Source: Lapidilactobacillus achengensis (GTDB lineage: Bacteria > Bacillota > Bacilli > Lactobacillales > Lactobacillaceae). From it: a stretch of 64,000 nucleotides of DNA. Location: assembly GCF_003946655.1 (NCBI RefSeq), contig NZ_RHOV01000004.1:1-64000 (forward strand), in the 5' to 3' direction. Shown piece by piece: positions 62,902 to 64,000 of this stretch. A program made the translations under genes and the position numbers. The notes beneath the pieces are model-generated. The model saw nothing but the letters and a program-made list of their open reading frames with translations, was not told the origin of the DNA and made no database searches. The stretch's first letter is position 1. The number at the start of each line of letters is the position of its first letter.

Positions 62902-63732
62902 ATGAGTTATGCCGACGCCAAAACGTTCAATCCTGAGATTCTTTACGCCTATGATCCCTGGAATAAGGTCGCGGGTGGTTACAATTTACACAGTCACGAT
63001 TTCCTGGAGATCAGCATCATGCTGGAAGGCCAAGCCCACTATTTCATCGATGAACACTGGGTCGATGTCCAAGCTGGTCAAATCATGCTGTTCAACCCGG
63101 GCGTGCAACATGCCGAACAACAACGGCCAGACACGTATTCCCACCAACTTCATTTGGGCATCAAGAACATTTCCCTCCATGGCCTCCCCCGTAATTTCCT
63201 CCCCACGAAGAAATCGCAACTAGAAATCGGTGAGTATCAATATAAGATCATTGACAAAGCTTGGCAATTGGTCGGCGAAATCGACCAACAAGACGCGGAT
63301 TACCAATTGATCAGCAAGGGGATCATCATCGAGATCCTAGTTTATATCCTGCGGGGCTTAACGATCCGCGAGGAGAATTACATCAAGCCTTTCTTATCCA
63401 AGACCGAAAAAAAGCAGAATCACCTGGTGGACAGCGTGATCTACTTTTTGGAGAACCATTATACGGAAGATATTACCTTGGAGCAGCTGGCGCGGGACAA
63501 TTATGTCAGCCCCGCCTACTTATCGCGGATTTTCAAAGAGGCCACGGATATGAGCCCAATCAACTACTTGATCCAGATCCGCTTAAAGAACGCCCATGCG
63601 CTGTTGAAAAATGAAACCGATACCACCGTCAAAGAAATCGCTTCGGCGGTGGGCTACGAGGATGCCTATCATTTCAGCAAGCTCTTCAAGAAATATTACG
63701 GCGTCTCACCGTCGCAGGTGGAAGATAAATAG
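62902..63732 (+). CDS. AraC-family regulator with cupin domain
   Basis: The protein has 276 residues from the ATG at 62902 after AAAGGGG. The N-terminal cupin (about 20-110; YNLHSHDFLEISIMLEGQAHYFIDEHWVDVQAGQIMLFNPGVQHAEQ) would bind a small ligand. Two C-terminal helix-turn-helix motifs (about 180-275; EDITLEQLARDNYVSPAYLSRIFK and TVKEIASAVGYEDAYHFSKLFKKYYG) bind DNA. It is divergent from the exporter operon and may control it, or a sugar gene outside the window. Confidence 0.88.
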   Translation: MSYADAKTFNPEILYAYDPWNKVAGGYNLHSHDFLEISIMLEGQAHYFIDEHWVDVQAGQIMLFNPGVQHAEQQRPDTYSHQLHLGIKNISLHGLPRNFLPTKKSQLEIGEYQYKIIDKAWQLVGEIDQQDADYQLISKGIIIEILVYILRGLTIREENYIKPFLSKTEKKQNHLVDSVIYFLENHYTEDITLEQLARDNYVSPAYLSRIFKEATDMSPINYLIQIRLKNAHALLKNETDTTVKEIASAVGYEDAYHFSKLFKKYYGVSPSQVEDK

Positions 63733-63757
63733 GAACGCGCTTGAGCTGTTTGTCAAA

Positions 63758-63795
63758 AAAGTTTGCTACCCACGCTGGGAGGCAAACTTTTTTTG
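63758..63795 (+). terminator. Terminator of the AraC gene
   Basis: AAGTTTGC and GCAAACTT arms are followed by a T run. From 63796 to the end of the window nothing further is recognised. Confidence 0.85.
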
Positions 63796-64000
63796 CCACA
63801 AGTTGGGCCCAGACAAGCGTGCTTGGTCGCGTGGTCTGAGACTGCCCACAGCATCGGGTTTAGCAATCGGGATACTTCGAGTCGCACGAACGCGAAAAAG
63901 CAAAGGGGGCAACTGGCTTATTAACAGTTTTTATTTTTTGTTATGGTCGCTTCTAGGATGGAATTAAAATATTTTTTTATCTGAATAATTTTTTTGAAAA

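Overview
The window looks like the chromosome of a lactic acid bacterium of the family Lactobacillaceae. Evidence: strong GGAGG-type ribosome binding sites, PTS- and ABC-driven sugar uptake, several cre-like catabolite sites, an LmrCD-type exporter pair, a choloylglycine-hydrolase family enzyme, a mucin-binding-type surface protein and MupG/MurQ cell-wall sugar genes. I cannot name the species from the sequence alone.

Layout. 1-310: the 3' end of an IS200/IS605-type element (TnpB tail, reRNA-like right end, terminator). 365-3175: small membrane proteins, a broken ABC exporter and hairpin-rich intergenic DNA. 3344-4821: a fragment of an IS1182-type end, a HAD phosphatase and a run of hairpins sharing the loop TTGCCCG. 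4822-8118: a self-regulated drug-efflux operon (ATPase, ABC-2 permease, TetR) on the minus strand. 8119-9060: two large multi-stem inverted-repeat elements. 9143-15798: an MacB/FtsX-like ABC protein, covarying repeat units, a TPM-domain protein with a paralogue of its C-terminal half, and a ZIP metal transporter.

15881-23800: a LacI-controlled beta-mannoside locus (ABC importer, DUF1861-like propeller protein, GH130 phosphorylase, phosphohexomutase). 24861-34459: a cell-wall sugar locus in which a Lac-family PTS (IIA, IIC, IIB), two accessory proteins, an RpiR regulator, MupG, MurQ, a BadF-type sugar kinase and a second MupG would take up and degrade a phosphorylated MurNAc-GlcNAc-type disaccharide. 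An IS1182-family element sits between murQ and the kinase. 35053-41364: two paralogous small exported proteins around an XRE regulator, a large wall-anchored surface protein and a purine permease.

41514-55773: a second glycan locus (DUF4855 protein, NanE, ABC importer, YesL-like protein, GH36-, GH2- and GH31-type hydrolases, ROK kinase, RpiR regulator). NanE and the ROK kinase point to N-acetylmannosamine as one product, but no sialic acid lyase is present. 55873-64000: a penicillin V acylase-like enzyme, a mazEF toxin-antitoxin pair bracketed by two ~570-bp direct repeats, a heterodimeric ABC exporter and a divergent AraC regulator.

The sugar loci at about 16.9-33.1 kb and 41.5-55.8 kb read visibly richer in A+T than the genes around them, which suggests acquisition as islands. 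The most unusual material is non-coding: the constant-loop hairpin array at 4518-4791, and a family of intergenic repeats (8.2-8.9, 11.7-12.0, 57.0-59.2 kb) whose stems differ between copies but keep pairing through compensatory changes.
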